Shown here: positions 15,884 to 24,485 of the stretch, in pieces
Layout of the letters: the number at the start of each line of letters is the position of its first letter
Numbering within the stretch: the stretch's first letter is position 1
The notes under the pieces: model-generated
Seen by the model: the letters and a program-made list of their open reading frames with translations, nothing else
What the model was told of the DNA's origin: nothing
Databases searched by the model: none
Translations under genes and position numbers: made by a program
Assembly (NCBI RefSeq): GCF_039592695.1
Contig: NZ_JBBUTK010000001.1
Coordinates: forward strand, 1,364,001 to 1,428,000
DNA from: Flagellimonas_A sp039592695
Lineage (GTDB): Bacteria; Bacteroidota; Bacteroidia; Flavobacteriales; Flavobacteriaceae
Direction of reading: 5' to 3'
DNA: 64,000 bases

Positions 15884-17938
15884 TTACTCCGGCGGTGTAC
15901 CTGTGCCCACAGTAGCTTCCCTAAACCAAACCTCAGCGTAACTGCCATTGGCATATTGCTTGGCGATATCACCACCATAGGTTTCTGCGCCGGCGCTCCA
16001 GACCTTGTTTGTTTCTGGGCTTTTGCCATTGGTTTGGTTATAGGCACCTTGTTTAAAATAGCCTAGCTCTCCTTTATAGGCAGTAGGCCTTTCTGTACCA
16101 TCCCTTCCTATGGGTACGAATAGTTTTTTTGTCTGCTCTGGTAAGTCCGATTTATTCACATATTCGGATGCGACAAGGTTTTTAACGAATTTTCTTGTTT
16201 CATGACCATCACTCTTGAATGTGAGGTACATGATTCCATCATATACATTTATTTCGAAGCTGAACTCTTCACCTAATTCTATACCATCTGAAGGCTCTAC
16301 AGGATTGTCGTTCTTATCTGTTCCTACAACTGACATATCGTGGCCCCATACTGCGGTCGAAAAATCCCAACGTCCGGAATTGTCATCACCGGCCGTATTG
16401 ATTTCATAATTCCAAAAAACGGAGCCTTTAGTGTGGCCTGGGAATTTCTTGTAGAATATTTTTAAAGGCTCATTTTCATGGCCTTCACCGCTATGGATTT
16501 GTCCTACTACTACCGAATAAGAAGCGGCAACTCTGGCATCACCAGAAGTGGAAACCTGCATGACCTTGCAGGTGCCTGTTAGTTTGCCTCCTTGTTCTGG
16601 GGTCCATTCCCGTTTTTCATGCAGTTCTGTTCTTGTATTGCTGGAGTTTTTTGAAGTAACTCCTAAGTTTGGTGTTTTATATACTACCCACCGCCTGGTG
16701 CCATCAATTGCTGTATAGAAAAAATCTTTATGTTCAAACTCGGTAAGATCGTCCACAGTCGTTCCGTTACCCAATAGAATTTTAAACTTATCCATGAAGG
16801 GAATCACCTCATGGGGATAAACTGTTTTCTTGCTTAAGCCATCATTGGCTTCGAAATACCCTGCATTGGAATAGGCATTTTCGCTAATCTCGATACTCGC
16901 TGTTTTGAACCAAACTTCAGCGTAATTGCCATCAGCATATTGTTTTTGAATATCACCGCCATGGGTTTCAGCACCAGAGCACCATACTTTGTTTACTTTT
17001 GGGTCTTTTCCGTTGGTTTGATTGTAAGTACCCAATTTAAAAAAGAGTCCTTCTTTGGTGTACGCACTGTCGCGTTCCACACCATCCTGCCCGATTGGAA
17101 AAAATAACTGTTGGGTCTGTTTAGGTATATCTGATCGTTTTGCATATTCGGAGGAAATCAGGTTTTTGGTAAATGTTTTGGTTTCGTGCCCTTCACTTGT
17201 GAATTTCAAGTACATCATACCATCCTTAATTTCCACTTCATAGCTGAATTGTTCACCCAGGGCAATACCATCTACTGGTTCTGGTGGATACGTGTTTTCA
17301 TCCGCTCCAACAACCGACATATCATAGCCCCAGATAGGATAGGAATAATCCCATCTTTTAGAATTATCATCACCTGCGGTATTGATTTCATAATTCCAGA
17401 ATACGGAGCCCTTGGTATGACCAGGGAATTTTTTGTAGAATATTTTTAGCGGTTCATTTTCATGTCCATCGGCACTGTGAATTTGGCCGACAACCACCGA
17501 GTGAGTTGACGCGACACGGGCATCTCCAGTACTTGAAACATTCATCACTTTTAGGGTGGCGTTCATCTTGGCATCGGTCATTGGCGACCATTTCTTTAGT
17601 TGGGCCAACTCGGTTCTTGTGTTATTTGAAGTACCATGGGTATTGCCTGCATTGGGAGTTTTAAATACCACCCATTCCCCTTGTTTATCGCTCGCTGTGT
17701 AAAAGAAATCTTTATGCTCAAAATTGGTTGCCTGACCTACATTGGAACCATCACCCAATATCAAGTTCCAATGTTCGAAAAAGGGGATAATTGCTTGGGC
17801 ACTACCAACTATCTTATCTCCATTTGTTGCGTCAGTAGTATGCCGCTTTTTCTTTTCAGCACAGGAATTAAAAAGCAAAATTGGACTTATCAATACTAAA
17901 AATTGGACGAAAACTGATTTGAATATTTTGAAGCTCAT
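15884..17938 (-). CDS. Tandem PL7 alginate lyase lipoprotein with two catalytic domains
   Basis: 684 residues. A lipoprotein signal has its cysteine at residue 26 (LFNSC). Two PL7 domains follow (about 45-350 and 373-675), each with a complete active-site set. Domain 1 has Arg108 in NTRTEL, Gln152 and His154 in GQIHS, and Tyr305 in GTYNQTNG. Domain 2 has Arg436, Gln480, His482 and Tyr633 in the same motifs. The equivalent residues are 328 apart. PL7 enzymes cut alginate by beta-elimination, giving unsaturated oligomers. Whether the two domains differ in M/G preference or endo/exo mode is not readable. Probably anchored on the outer membrane; its gene lies between the gluconokinase-like gene and kdgF. 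Confidence 0.92.
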   Translation of the reverse strand: MSFKIFKSVFVQFLVLISPILLFNSCAEKKKRHTTDATNGDKIVGSAQAIIPFFEHWNLILGDGSNVGQATNFEHKDFFYTASDKQGEWVVFKTPNAGNTHGTSNNTRTELAQLKKWSPMTDAKMNATLKVMNVSSTGDARVASTHSVVVGQIHSADGHENEPLKIFYKKFPGHTKGSVFWNYEINTAGDDNSKRWDYSYPIWGYDMSVVGADENTYPPEPVDGIALGEQFSYEVEIKDGMMYLKFTSEGHETKTFTKNLISSEYAKRSDIPKQTQQLFFPIGQDGVERDSAYTKEGLFFKLGTYNQTNGKDPKVNKVWCSGAETHGGDIQKQYADGNYAEVWFKTASIEISENAYSNAGYFEANDGLSKKTVYPHEVIPFMDKFKILLGNGTTVDDLTEFEHKDFFYTAIDGTRRWVVYKTPNLGVTSKNSSNTRTELHEKREWTPEQGGKLTGTCKVMQVSTSGDARVAASYSVVVGQIHSGEGHENEPLKIFYKKFPGHTKGSVFWNYEINTAGDDNSGRWDFSTAVWGHDMSVVGTDKNDNPVEPSDGIELGEEFSFEINVYDGIMYLTFKSDGHETRKFVKNLVASEYVNKSDLPEQTKKLFVPIGRDGTERPTAYKGELGYFKQGAYNQTNGKSPETNKVWSAGAETYGGDIAKQYANGSYAEVWFREATVGTGTPPE
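15914..17806 (-). repeat. Internal tandem duplication inside the PL7 gene
   Basis: Two copies of about 0.9 kb, 984 bases apart (17806-16889 and 16822-15914), encode the two PL7 domains. Some protein segments are almost unchanged: from GQIHS through KIFYKKFPGHTKGSVF to NTAGDDNS only a few residues differ. Other loops have diverged, so the duplication is not very recent, or parts have been homogenised. Confidence 0.85.
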
Positions 17939-17992
17939 TTTATATGGTGTGTTGATTCTCTTTAGATTAATAACTGTACTAGGGCCCTTCTT

Positions 17993-18490
17993 TTACCAGT
18001 ATTTCCGCGCTATATATTTTAGGATGGTATCTACCATTTGCTCTTCTGAATAGGACATATCGATTGTCAAAGCCCGTTTTGGTGTCTCGAGGGTCTCAAA
18101 GTCCGACTTGAGAAATGAGACGGGCCGTTCGTGAACTTCTGATTCAATGCGCTGAACCACATCTTCGTATGAACCCTTCATGAATACCCAATCAAGTGGA
18201 TATTCAATTATAGCGGTAAGCCTCTTGCGATGTTCTCTTTTCAATACCGAACAGGAAATCACACAGCCCTTTTTGGTCGATTGCTCTAGAATCAATTCTT
18301 CCAAAGATTTTAACCACTCTTCCAGATTTTCGTCTTGGGGAAGTTTACCCGCGCCCAATTCTTTTGAAATAAAGAGCTTGTCCGCATCAAAAAAGGGTGC
18401 CTTCAAATTATGGGCCACTCTTTGACCTACGATACTCTTACCAGTACCACAAACACCTACTAAGATTACTATGTAATTATAAGGTTGCAT
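17993..18490 (-). CDS. Gluconokinase-like P-loop kinase
   Basis: 165-residue P-loop kinase of the GntK/shikimate-kinase fold. Walker A is GVCGTGKS (12-19), followed by a FFDADKLF substrate-side motif and SCSVLKREHRKRL, which corresponds to the conserved ALKRxYRD-like element of gluconate kinases. Probable reaction: ATP-dependent phosphorylation of gluconate or a related aldonate or keto-acid. First gene of the minus-strand unit with PL7 and kdgF, 13 bases downstream of operator C. Its place in alginate breakdown is not obvious, since KDG kinase already provides the standard route. Confidence 0.8.
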   Translation of the reverse strand: MQPYNYIVILVGVCGTGKSIVGQRVAHNLKAPFFDADKLFISKELGAGKLPQDENLEEWLKSLEELILEQSTKKGCVISCSVLKREHRKRLTAIIEYPLDWVFMKGSYEDVVQRIESEVHERPVSFLKSDFETLETPKRALTIDMSYSEEQMVDTILKYIARKYW

Positions 18491-18502
18491 GCTAAAAATA
18501 AA

Positions 18503-18556
18503 ATTGGTTAACCAGATTGGTTTACCAAAAATACATATATTTGTATCACTTACAAA
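18503..18556 (-). promoter_or_regulatory. Operator copy C and minus-strand promoter of kinase-PL7-kdgF
   Basis: The operator at 18503-18530 is the cleanest copy: TGGTTAACCA, GAT, TGGTTTACCA. On the minus strand TTTG (18556-18553), a 19-base spacer and TATTTTTG (18533-18526) form a full Bacteroidota promoter whose -7 box overlaps the operator end exactly as in copy B. Binding here would block initiation. Confidence 0.8.
18536..18543 (+). promoter_or_regulatory. -7 box of the plus-strand rraA-like/PL6 unit
   Basis: TATATTTG matches TAnnTTTG. The corresponding -33 region (TTG at 18517-18519, spacing slightly short) falls inside operator C, so one repressor site could silence both divergent units. 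Confidence 0.55.
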
Positions 18557-18599
18557 TTTTTAACATAAAAAGTTCAGATAATCATAGGTTTAGTAAATC

Positions 18600-19310
18600 A
18601 TGGTGAAAAAAACGACGATAGAAAAATTAAAGGGGGGAAGCACGGCCACCATTGCCACTTGTCTTTTTAAACGGGGGTTGAGAAAACAATACATTCATGA
18701 AGTTAAACCTCTCGGACTGGGCAAGACAACCATGGTGGGCCAAGCCTATACACTTAGATACATACCTGCACGCGAAGACTTAAATCCAATAGAAGTGTTC
18801 AAAGACCCTAAGCATTTACAACGCCTTGCTGTTGAAGAATGCCCAAAAGGTTTTGTTCTGGTTATTGACAGTCGGAAAGATGCCAGGGCAGCTTCAGCTG
18901 GCTCCATTTTGGTCACTAGACTAATGAAAAGAGGTGTAGCAGGAATTGTCACTGATGGTGGTTTTCGCGATTCAACCGAAATCGCTGAACTGGATTTTCC
19001 CTCCTTTCATAGGTATCCATCTGCACCCACTAACTTGACCCTGCACCAGGCTATAGCTATTAATGAACCTATCGGGTGTGGCGATGTTGCGGTGTTTCCG
19101 GGAGATTTTATCGTTGGCGATGATGATGGAGTGATGGTCATTCCCGAACATTTAGCTGAGGAAGTTGCAGAGGAGTGCGTTCAAATGACTTTGTTTGAGG
19201 AATTTGTGATGGAAAAAGTAAACGAGGGACAAACAATCATCGGTCTTTATCCGCCAACAGACCCAAAGACTTTAAAAGATTTTGAGGATTGGTCGTCGAC
19301 GAAAAGTTGA
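18600..19310 (+). CDS. RraA-like / HMG-aldolase superfamily protein
   Basis: 236 residues of the RraA-like fold, recognisable by DSRKDARAASAGSILVTRLMKRGVAG (quoted in part: DSRKDARAAS, RLMKRGVAG), TDGGFRDS and GDFIVGDDDGVMVIPE. The superfamily contains the RNase E inhibitor RraA and metal-dependent aldolases/decarboxylases acting on pyruvate-type acids such as 4-hydroxy-4-methyl-2-oxoglutarate. RNase E regulation is unlikely in this setting; a lyase or decarboxylase acting on a uronate-derived keto acid is more plausible but unproven. First gene of the plus-strand unit. Confidence 0.8.
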   Translation: MVKKTTIEKLKGGSTATIATCLFKRGLRKQYIHEVKPLGLGKTTMVGQAYTLRYIPAREDLNPIEVFKDPKHLQRLAVEECPKGFVLVIDSRKDARAASAGSILVTRLMKRGVAGIVTDGGFRDSTEIAELDFPSFHRYPSAPTNLTLHQAIAINEPIGCGDVAVFPGDFIVGDDDGVMVIPEHLAEEVAEECVQMTLFEEFVMEKVNEGQTIIGLYPPTDPKTLKDFEDWSSTKS

Positions 19311-19350
19311 ACATTAAGAATGAACCGGCGCTAAATAAAACTTAACTAAA

Positions 19351-20298
19351 ATGGCAATATGTAGGCGAAAGTTTATCAAGAACATAGGAGCAACCGCAAT
19401 GTTGACACCTTTGGCTACTTCGCCATGGCCCTTTTTTAGTATAGAGGAGTTGAACAAGCCATTAGAGGTGCATCTTTTCTCAAAACACCTGCACTTTCTA
19501 AATGTAAAGGAAGCGGCAAAGATTTCAAAAGAACTTGGATTTTCTGGATTGGATTTAACGGTACGTCCCAAAGGTCATGTGTTACCAGAAAATGTGGTGA
19601 CCGATTTGCCCAAAGCTATCCAAGATATCAAAGCGGTTGGTTCTTCCTGTGAACTGATAACCACTGCTATTAATGATGTGAATGGACCATACGACACTAT
19701 AATAATTGAGACAGCGGCCAAACAAGGCGTAAATTTTTATCGCTGTGATTGGTTCAATTATTTTGAAAATAAGTCGATGCAGGAGTCAATAGTCTTCTAC
19801 CAACAAAAAGTAAAGGAACTAGGTGAAGTCAATAAACATAACAATATCGTTGGCTGCTATCAAAACCATGCAGGAACCAAAATTGGGGCATCCTATTGGG
19901 AAATAGAGCAACTGCTCAAAACAGCAGACCCAGATTATTTCGGTACGCAATACGACATTCGCCATGCCATGGTGGAAGCCGGAAAGTCATGGGAAAACGG
20001 ACTTCGATTACTTCACTCTACCATCAAGACCATTGTTTTGAAAGATTTTAAATGGGGAAAAGTAGGGGGGCAATGGAGCGTTGTAAACGTACCGATTGGC
20101 GAGGGCATGATTGACTTCAAAGGCTATTTTAAACTTTTGAAAAAATACGGTTTACGCCCGCTAGCTTCCTTGCATCTTGAATATCCCTTGGGGGGTGCTG
20201 AAAAAGGTAGAAACGAAATTACTATAGATAAAGAGATAGTTTTCGATGCCATGAAAAAAGACTCAAACACGATTCAAAAATTTTGGAAAGAAGCTTAA
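19351..20298 (+). CDS. Tat-exported TIM-barrel sugar isomerase/epimerase-like protein
   Basis: 315 residues. The N-terminus has a twin-arginine motif (RRKFIK at 5-10) and a short hydrophobic run, so export to the periplasm is likely. The rest resembles the xylose-isomerase-like TIM-barrel family (LGFSGLDLTVRPKGHV; a His/Glu-rich C-terminal half with QNHAGT, YDIRHAM, LKDFKWG and LHLEYP), whose members bind a divalent metal and isomerise or epimerise sugars. Its gene lies between the RraA-like gene and the PL6 lyase. A role on free or lyase-released uronates in the periplasm is inference. Confidence 0.8.
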   Translation: MAICRRKFIKNIGATAMLTPLATSPWPFFSIEELNKPLEVHLFSKHLHFLNVKEAAKISKELGFSGLDLTVRPKGHVLPENVVTDLPKAIQDIKAVGSSCELITTAINDVNGPYDTIIIETAAKQGVNFYRCDWFNYFENKSMQESIVFYQQKVKELGEVNKHNNIVGCYQNHAGTKIGASYWEIEQLLKTADPDYFGTQYDIRHAMVEAGKSWENGLRLLHSTIKTIVLKDFKWGKVGGQWSVVNVPIGEGMIDFKGYFKLLKKYGLRPLASLHLEYPLGGAEKGRNEITIDKEIVFDAMKKDSNTIQKFWKEA

Positions 20299-20308
20299 GA
20301 CAAATGAT

Positions 20309-22621
20309 ATGAAATACCTACCACCAGTAATCTTATTGATTGTACTTGTCAGTTGTTCACCAAAAAAAGCAGATACGGAGATTTTAGTTTCAAATGCTGA
20401 TGAATTGAGCTACGCAATTTCAAATGCCGAACCGGGCACCGAAATCGTCATGGCCAATGGGTCATGGGAAAATGTGCAAATTCGCTTTGTTGCCCAGGGA
20501 ACGGAAGATAAGCCCGTAACCCTCAGGTCTGAAACCCGAGGCAAAGTGATTATAAAAGGGCAATCAGATTTAAAACTGGGTGGCGAATTTCTAGTGGTAG
20601 ACGGACTCTATTTCAAAAACGGTGCTTCGCCATCGAATGCTGTTATCGAATACGCCATTAATGAAGATACCCTTGCAAACCATAGTAGGGTTACCAATTG
20701 TGTGATACAAGATTTTAATAAAGCACAAAGAAACTATGAGGATCTATGGGTTCGTTTTAGGGGTAGGCAAAACCAGTTGGACCATTGCTACTTAGCAGGA
20801 AAATCAAACCGGGGACCAACAATAAGAGTGGATATCGAGGGGAATCAAAGTATCAAAAACCACCACAAAATCGTGAACAATCACTTTGGCCCAAGGCCAC
20901 CAAAAGGCGGGCCAAGCGCCGAAACAGTCCAATTGGGCAACAGTAGCACCTCAATGTCGCCCAGCAATACTTTGGTTGCCAATAATCTTTTCGAAGAATG
21001 TAATGGTGAAGTGGAAATCATTTCCAGTAAGTCCAACTTCAATGAATTTCGAAACAATGTTTTCTATAAAAGCGAGGGGTCTTTGGTGACCCGTCACGGC
21101 AATTACTGTACCGTTGATGGCAACTATTTTATCGGAGATGAAGATTCGAACCATATCGGTGGTATACGACTTATAGGAACTGGACATTGGGTGACCAACA
21201 ACTATTTTTATAACCTGCGAGGGGAGATTTTTAGAGCTCCGCTTGCTATAATGAATGGTATTCGACGGTCTGCCATAAACCGATATATACAAGTCACCGA
21301 TGTTGTGGTTGCCTATAATACTTGGGTCGATTGCAAATCACCTTGGCAATTTGGTGTAGGTTCAAACGTTGATCAGAAAGACGTGCTTCCACCATCCGAA
21401 ATTAGGTCAGAAACCCCCATACGAACCCTTATAGCCAACAATGTCATTTACAATACGGATGGAGATGAAACTCCTATTGTACGTTACGACTCCATAAATG
21501 GCATAGCTTTCAAAAATAACGTCATCAACAATCAGGGGATGGACTTTAAACGTGTGGAAGGCCTTAAACAGATAGATTTCTCCATGAGTGAGTTGGAAGA
21601 AAATATTTGGATACCAGCTTCAAGCTTTCCAGATATCGAAGTCTATCAGGGCTTCGAGTTCAAACAGATTTCGAATGATCTGTTGGGTAATCCTAGAACG
21701 GAAACAAATTCCATCGGGGCTATAAATGGAACCAATCCAGAACTGCCAAATATTATGAATCTCTCTTTATATGGTCCTGATTGGTTTGACCCCACTCCTC
21801 AAGAAGCAGAGCCTAAAATACATACTGTGGGCACATCTGAAGAATTGGTTGAAGCAGTTACGAATTCCAATGACGGAGATATTATAGAATTGTCCTCAAA
21901 TCGGTACGAAATAGATTTATCGCTTACAATCGATAAAAAGTTGACCATACATTCAGCTGACATATTACAAAAATCATCAATTGTCTTTATTGGAGATGCC
22001 AGTACCCAAGCCTTTGAAATGAATCCGAAAGGCGAGCTTACGCTAAAGGCAGTTAAACTTGTAGGTTCAGGCGAAAACTATGCTTTCGCCAGCCTTAAAG
22101 AAAACATGAGCAGTCTTTATAATTTGAAAGTAATCGATTCTGAAATATCAGACTTCGAATATGTGCTGAAAGCCTACAAGCACTCCTTTTCAGAGTTTAT
22201 AATGTTTAAATCCACGATTATAAAAAACTGCACGAATGGATTGGAATTATCCTCAGAAGATGACGACCGTGGTGAATATAATGCTGAAAATCTGTATGTT
22301 ATTGACTGTCATTTTGAAAATGTAAACCAAAATGTAATCGATTATTACCGTGGGGGTTATGATGAATCGACGGTAGGGGGCAACTTGATTGTCAAAGGTT
22401 CTACATTCAAAAATTGCGGTGCGCATGAAAAAAATGGTGTTTTGATTAACACCTACGGCATAATCAATGTTGACATTTCGGACAATATATTTCAGAACAA
22501 CAAGGTAAAATTGGTAGCTCGTTTATGGGGAGCGAAGAATAATTCTGAATCCAACAATACCTTGGAAAATTCTGGCCAAATCATAATCGAACAAAACCTG
22601 CCATTAAAATTGATGTATTAA
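20309..22621 (+). CDS. PL6-family alginate lyase lipoprotein
   Basis: 770 residues. A lipoprotein signal has Cys16 (LVSC). The N-terminal parallel beta-helix (about 25-500) matches PL6 lyases: Lys241 (ISSKS) and Arg262 (TRHG), 21 residues apart as in characterised PL6 enzymes, with the calcium-binding glutamates at 234 and 236 (GEVEI). The C-terminal third (about 520-770) is a second beta-helix-like, Asn-rich repeat region, as in two-domain PL6 lyases. PL6 enzymes cut MG or M/G-rich alginate, complementing the PL7 enzyme. The gene follows the TIM-barrel gene by 10 bp. Confidence 0.92.
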   Translation: MKYLPPVILLIVLVSCSPKKADTEILVSNADELSYAISNAEPGTEIVMANGSWENVQIRFVAQGTEDKPVTLRSETRGKVIIKGQSDLKLGGEFLVVDGLYFKNGASPSNAVIEYAINEDTLANHSRVTNCVIQDFNKAQRNYEDLWVRFRGRQNQLDHCYLAGKSNRGPTIRVDIEGNQSIKNHHKIVNNHFGPRPPKGGPSAETVQLGNSSTSMSPSNTLVANNLFEECNGEVEIISSKSNFNEFRNNVFYKSEGSLVTRHGNYCTVDGNYFIGDEDSNHIGGIRLIGTGHWVTNNYFYNLRGEIFRAPLAIMNGIRRSAINRYIQVTDVVVAYNTWVDCKSPWQFGVGSNVDQKDVLPPSEIRSETPIRTLIANNVIYNTDGDETPIVRYDSINGIAFKNNVINNQGMDFKRVEGLKQIDFSMSELEENIWIPASSFPDIEVYQGFEFKQISNDLLGNPRTETNSIGAINGTNPELPNIMNLSLYGPDWFDPTPQEAEPKIHTVGTSEELVEAVTNSNDGDIIELSSNRYEIDLSLTIDKKLTIHSADILQKSSIVFIGDASTQAFEMNPKGELTLKAVKLVGSGENYAFASLKENMSSLYNLKVIDSEISDFEYVLKAYKHSFSEFIMFKSTIIKNCTNGLELSSEDDDRGEYNAENLYVIDCHFENVNQNVIDYYRGGYDESTVGGNLIVKGSTFKNCGAHEKNGVLINTYGIINVDISDNIFQNNKVKLVARLWGAKNNSESNNTLENSGQIIIEQNLPLKLMY

Positions 22622-22653
22622 TAAACCAACCTTTTTTGGTCAAAAAATTCAAA

Positions 22654-23667
22654 ATGAACTCTGTACCTAAAAAAGTAATCACATTTGGCGAAGTAATGAT
22701 GCGTCTTTCGCCGCCCGGATACGAAAAATTTGCCCAGGCCAACTCATTGGAACTTGTTTACGGTGGAGGCGAAGCCAATGTGGGGATTTCATGCGCCTAC
22801 CTCGGTATGAAAGCGGCCCATGTGACCCGCTTCCCTGACAATGCTTTGGGAAAAGCAGCCACCCAATTTTTGCGTAAACATTGGTTGAGTACCGAACATG
22901 TAATCTTTGGTGACTCCATGATTGGCAAGTATTTTCTCGAAAAAGGAGCTGTGCACCGATCAAGTGAAGTGATTTACGAACGAGAAGGTTCCTCTTTTTC
23001 ATTGATACAGCCTGAAATGGTCGATTGGGAAAACATTCTCAAAGATGCCGATTGGTTCCATTGGACGGGTATTACCCCGGCCATTTCAAAAGGAGCGGCC
23101 TTGTGTTGTCTGGATGCCATTAAAACAGCCAATAAAATGGGCATAAAGGTTTCTGGGGATATCAATTCACGTGATAATATGTGGAAATATGGGGAAACCA
23201 TGCAGGAAGTCATGCCAGAATTGGTACGACATTGTGACATTGTGATTACCAGCAGCCGTGGTATTCATGAGATGTTCGGACTGAGCAAACCAGGAGATAA
23301 ATATCGGGTGGCCGCCAAGTTGCTAATGGACAAATTCCCTAAAATTGGAAAAGTAGTGGGAAAAACAAGGAAATCCGTTAGTGCATCCCACCAACAGATA
23401 TTGGGCAAAATGTGGAATGGTAGAGAGTATCTTAAAACCAAAACATTAAACATTACACCCGTTATCGATCGTGTTGGTACAGGAGACGCCTATGCTGCTG
23501 GCCTTATTTATGGGTTGTTGCACTATAATGATGATATGCAAGCCTTGAATTTCGCTTCGGCTGCATGTGCACTTAAACATACTGTACCGGGAGATGTGAA
23601 TCTGGTTTCGCTGGAAAACGTAACGAGTTTAATGGAAGGGGATACTTCAGGGGCAATCAGGAGATAA
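22654..23667 (+). CDS. 2-keto-3-deoxygluconate kinase-like sugar kinase (second copy)
   Basis: 337 residues from the ATG chosen here (MNSVPKKV); an in-frame TTG six codons earlier is less likely. PfkB family: GEVMMRLSPPG, GGGEANVGISC, and the catalytic GTGDAYAAG. Overall it parallels kdgK at 5527-6573 (shared WFHWTGITPAIS and DRVG.GD), but the substrate loops differ (SGDINSRDNMW instead of TDLNYRAKLW, and GKTRKSVSASH instead of TTLRGSLSASH). It may be a second KDG kinase or accept a related keto sugar acid. Last gene of the plus-strand unit. Confidence 0.88.
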   Translation: MNSVPKKVITFGEVMMRLSPPGYEKFAQANSLELVYGGGEANVGISCAYLGMKAAHVTRFPDNALGKAATQFLRKHWLSTEHVIFGDSMIGKYFLEKGAVHRSSEVIYEREGSSFSLIQPEMVDWENILKDADWFHWTGITPAISKGAALCCLDAIKTANKMGIKVSGDINSRDNMWKYGETMQEVMPELVRHCDIVITSSRGIHEMFGLSKPGDKYRVAAKLLMDKFPKIGKVVGKTRKSVSASHQQILGKMWNGREYLKTKTLNITPVIDRVGTGDAYAAGLIYGLLHYNDDMQALNFASAACALKHTVPGDVNLVSLENVTSLMEGDTSGAIRR

Positions 23668-23800
23668 TGTTTAGGCGATTGAAAGTTCAGAAGATAAGGG
23701 TCTTAACTATTAAGTAGAATCTATTTGGTTTCGTAAAACAAACTTTTTATGAGGCTTTTAAAAATTTGATAAAGTAGTAGAAAACCCATGAAAAACAAAA

Positions 23801-23823
23801 AGAGGGCTTTCGCCCTCTTTTTT
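23801..23823 (+). terminator. Intrinsic terminator after the alginate locus
   Basis: AGAGGGC, loop TTTC, GCCCTCT, followed by a run of T. It ends the rraA-like to kdgK-copy-2 transcript. Confidence 0.9.
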
Positions 23824-24194
23824 AAATACTTGTTGCTTTTAAGAAAAGCGTATTAACTTTAGTCCTGTATGCCTTCGATAATTCCTCCAGCTTTCGTGGC
23901 GGTTAAGTATCTTATCAATAATACCGCTATTCTTATTGATGTTTCTCTTTGTATCTTTCATTTTTACTTCTTTTTCTTTAGGTTGTGATGGATGCAACAA
24001 ACACCCTTATTTACACGGTCTATTTGACGCAAAACCAACCGAAAAATTACATTCTTAAGAGAAGTTTAACCACTTGACCAGACTGATATTTGTGGGAAAG
24101 TTATTATTTCTATATCCTTGACTAAAAACCAATTGAAAACTGGGTGTGAATTGAAAAATCGGACACTGGGCAGTTTTTTGATTAAATTAGTATT
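23824..24194. other. Intergenic stretch without recognisable gene
   Basis: About 370 bases rich in A/T with no reading frame, RNA or repeat that I can support. It separates the alginate locus from the MNT/HEPN remnant. Confidence 0.5.
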
Positions 24195-24485
24195 ATGAAA
24201 TCACTGAATGAGATAAAATCGACATTAGAAGGCAATAGGAGTAATTTATTCCGTTCCTACCACATTAAATTGTTGGCTATCTTTGGTTCATTTGCAAGAA
24301 ATGAGGAAGATGAAGACAGTGATTTGGACATTCTAGTGGAATTCAATGATAGGATCGGGGTTCGATTTATCGATCTTGCCAATGAGTTGGAAAAGTTGTT
24401 TGGATTAAAAGTTGACCTTGTTTCAAAAAAGGGAATCAAAAAGAGATACCTTAAATCCATTGAACAAGATTTGATCTATGTCTAA
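24195..24485 (+). CDS. MNT-domain nucleotidyltransferase (antitoxin type)
   Basis: 96-residue minimal nucleotidyltransferase. The signature GS-x10-DxD is present (GSFARNEEDEDSDLD) with the following ILVEF strand and the later DLVS strand carrying the third acidic residue. Such proteins are normally paired with a HEPN protein; in characterised MntA/HepT pairs the MNT partner adds AMP to the HEPN toxin. Here it overlaps the start of a HEPN-like frame that is cut short, so the pair is probably decaying. Confidence 0.85.
   Translation: MKSLNEIKSTLEGNRSNLFRSYHIKLLAIFGSFARNEEDEDSDLDILVEFNDRIGVRFIDLANELEKLFGLKVDLVSKKGIKKRYLKSIEQDLIYV

Noticed and set aside
17993..18490. Shikimate kinase as identity of the small P-loop kinase.
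   Set aside because: The KREHRKRL element and the catabolic context fit gluconokinase-like proteins better, and the shikimate-binding motifs are not seen.
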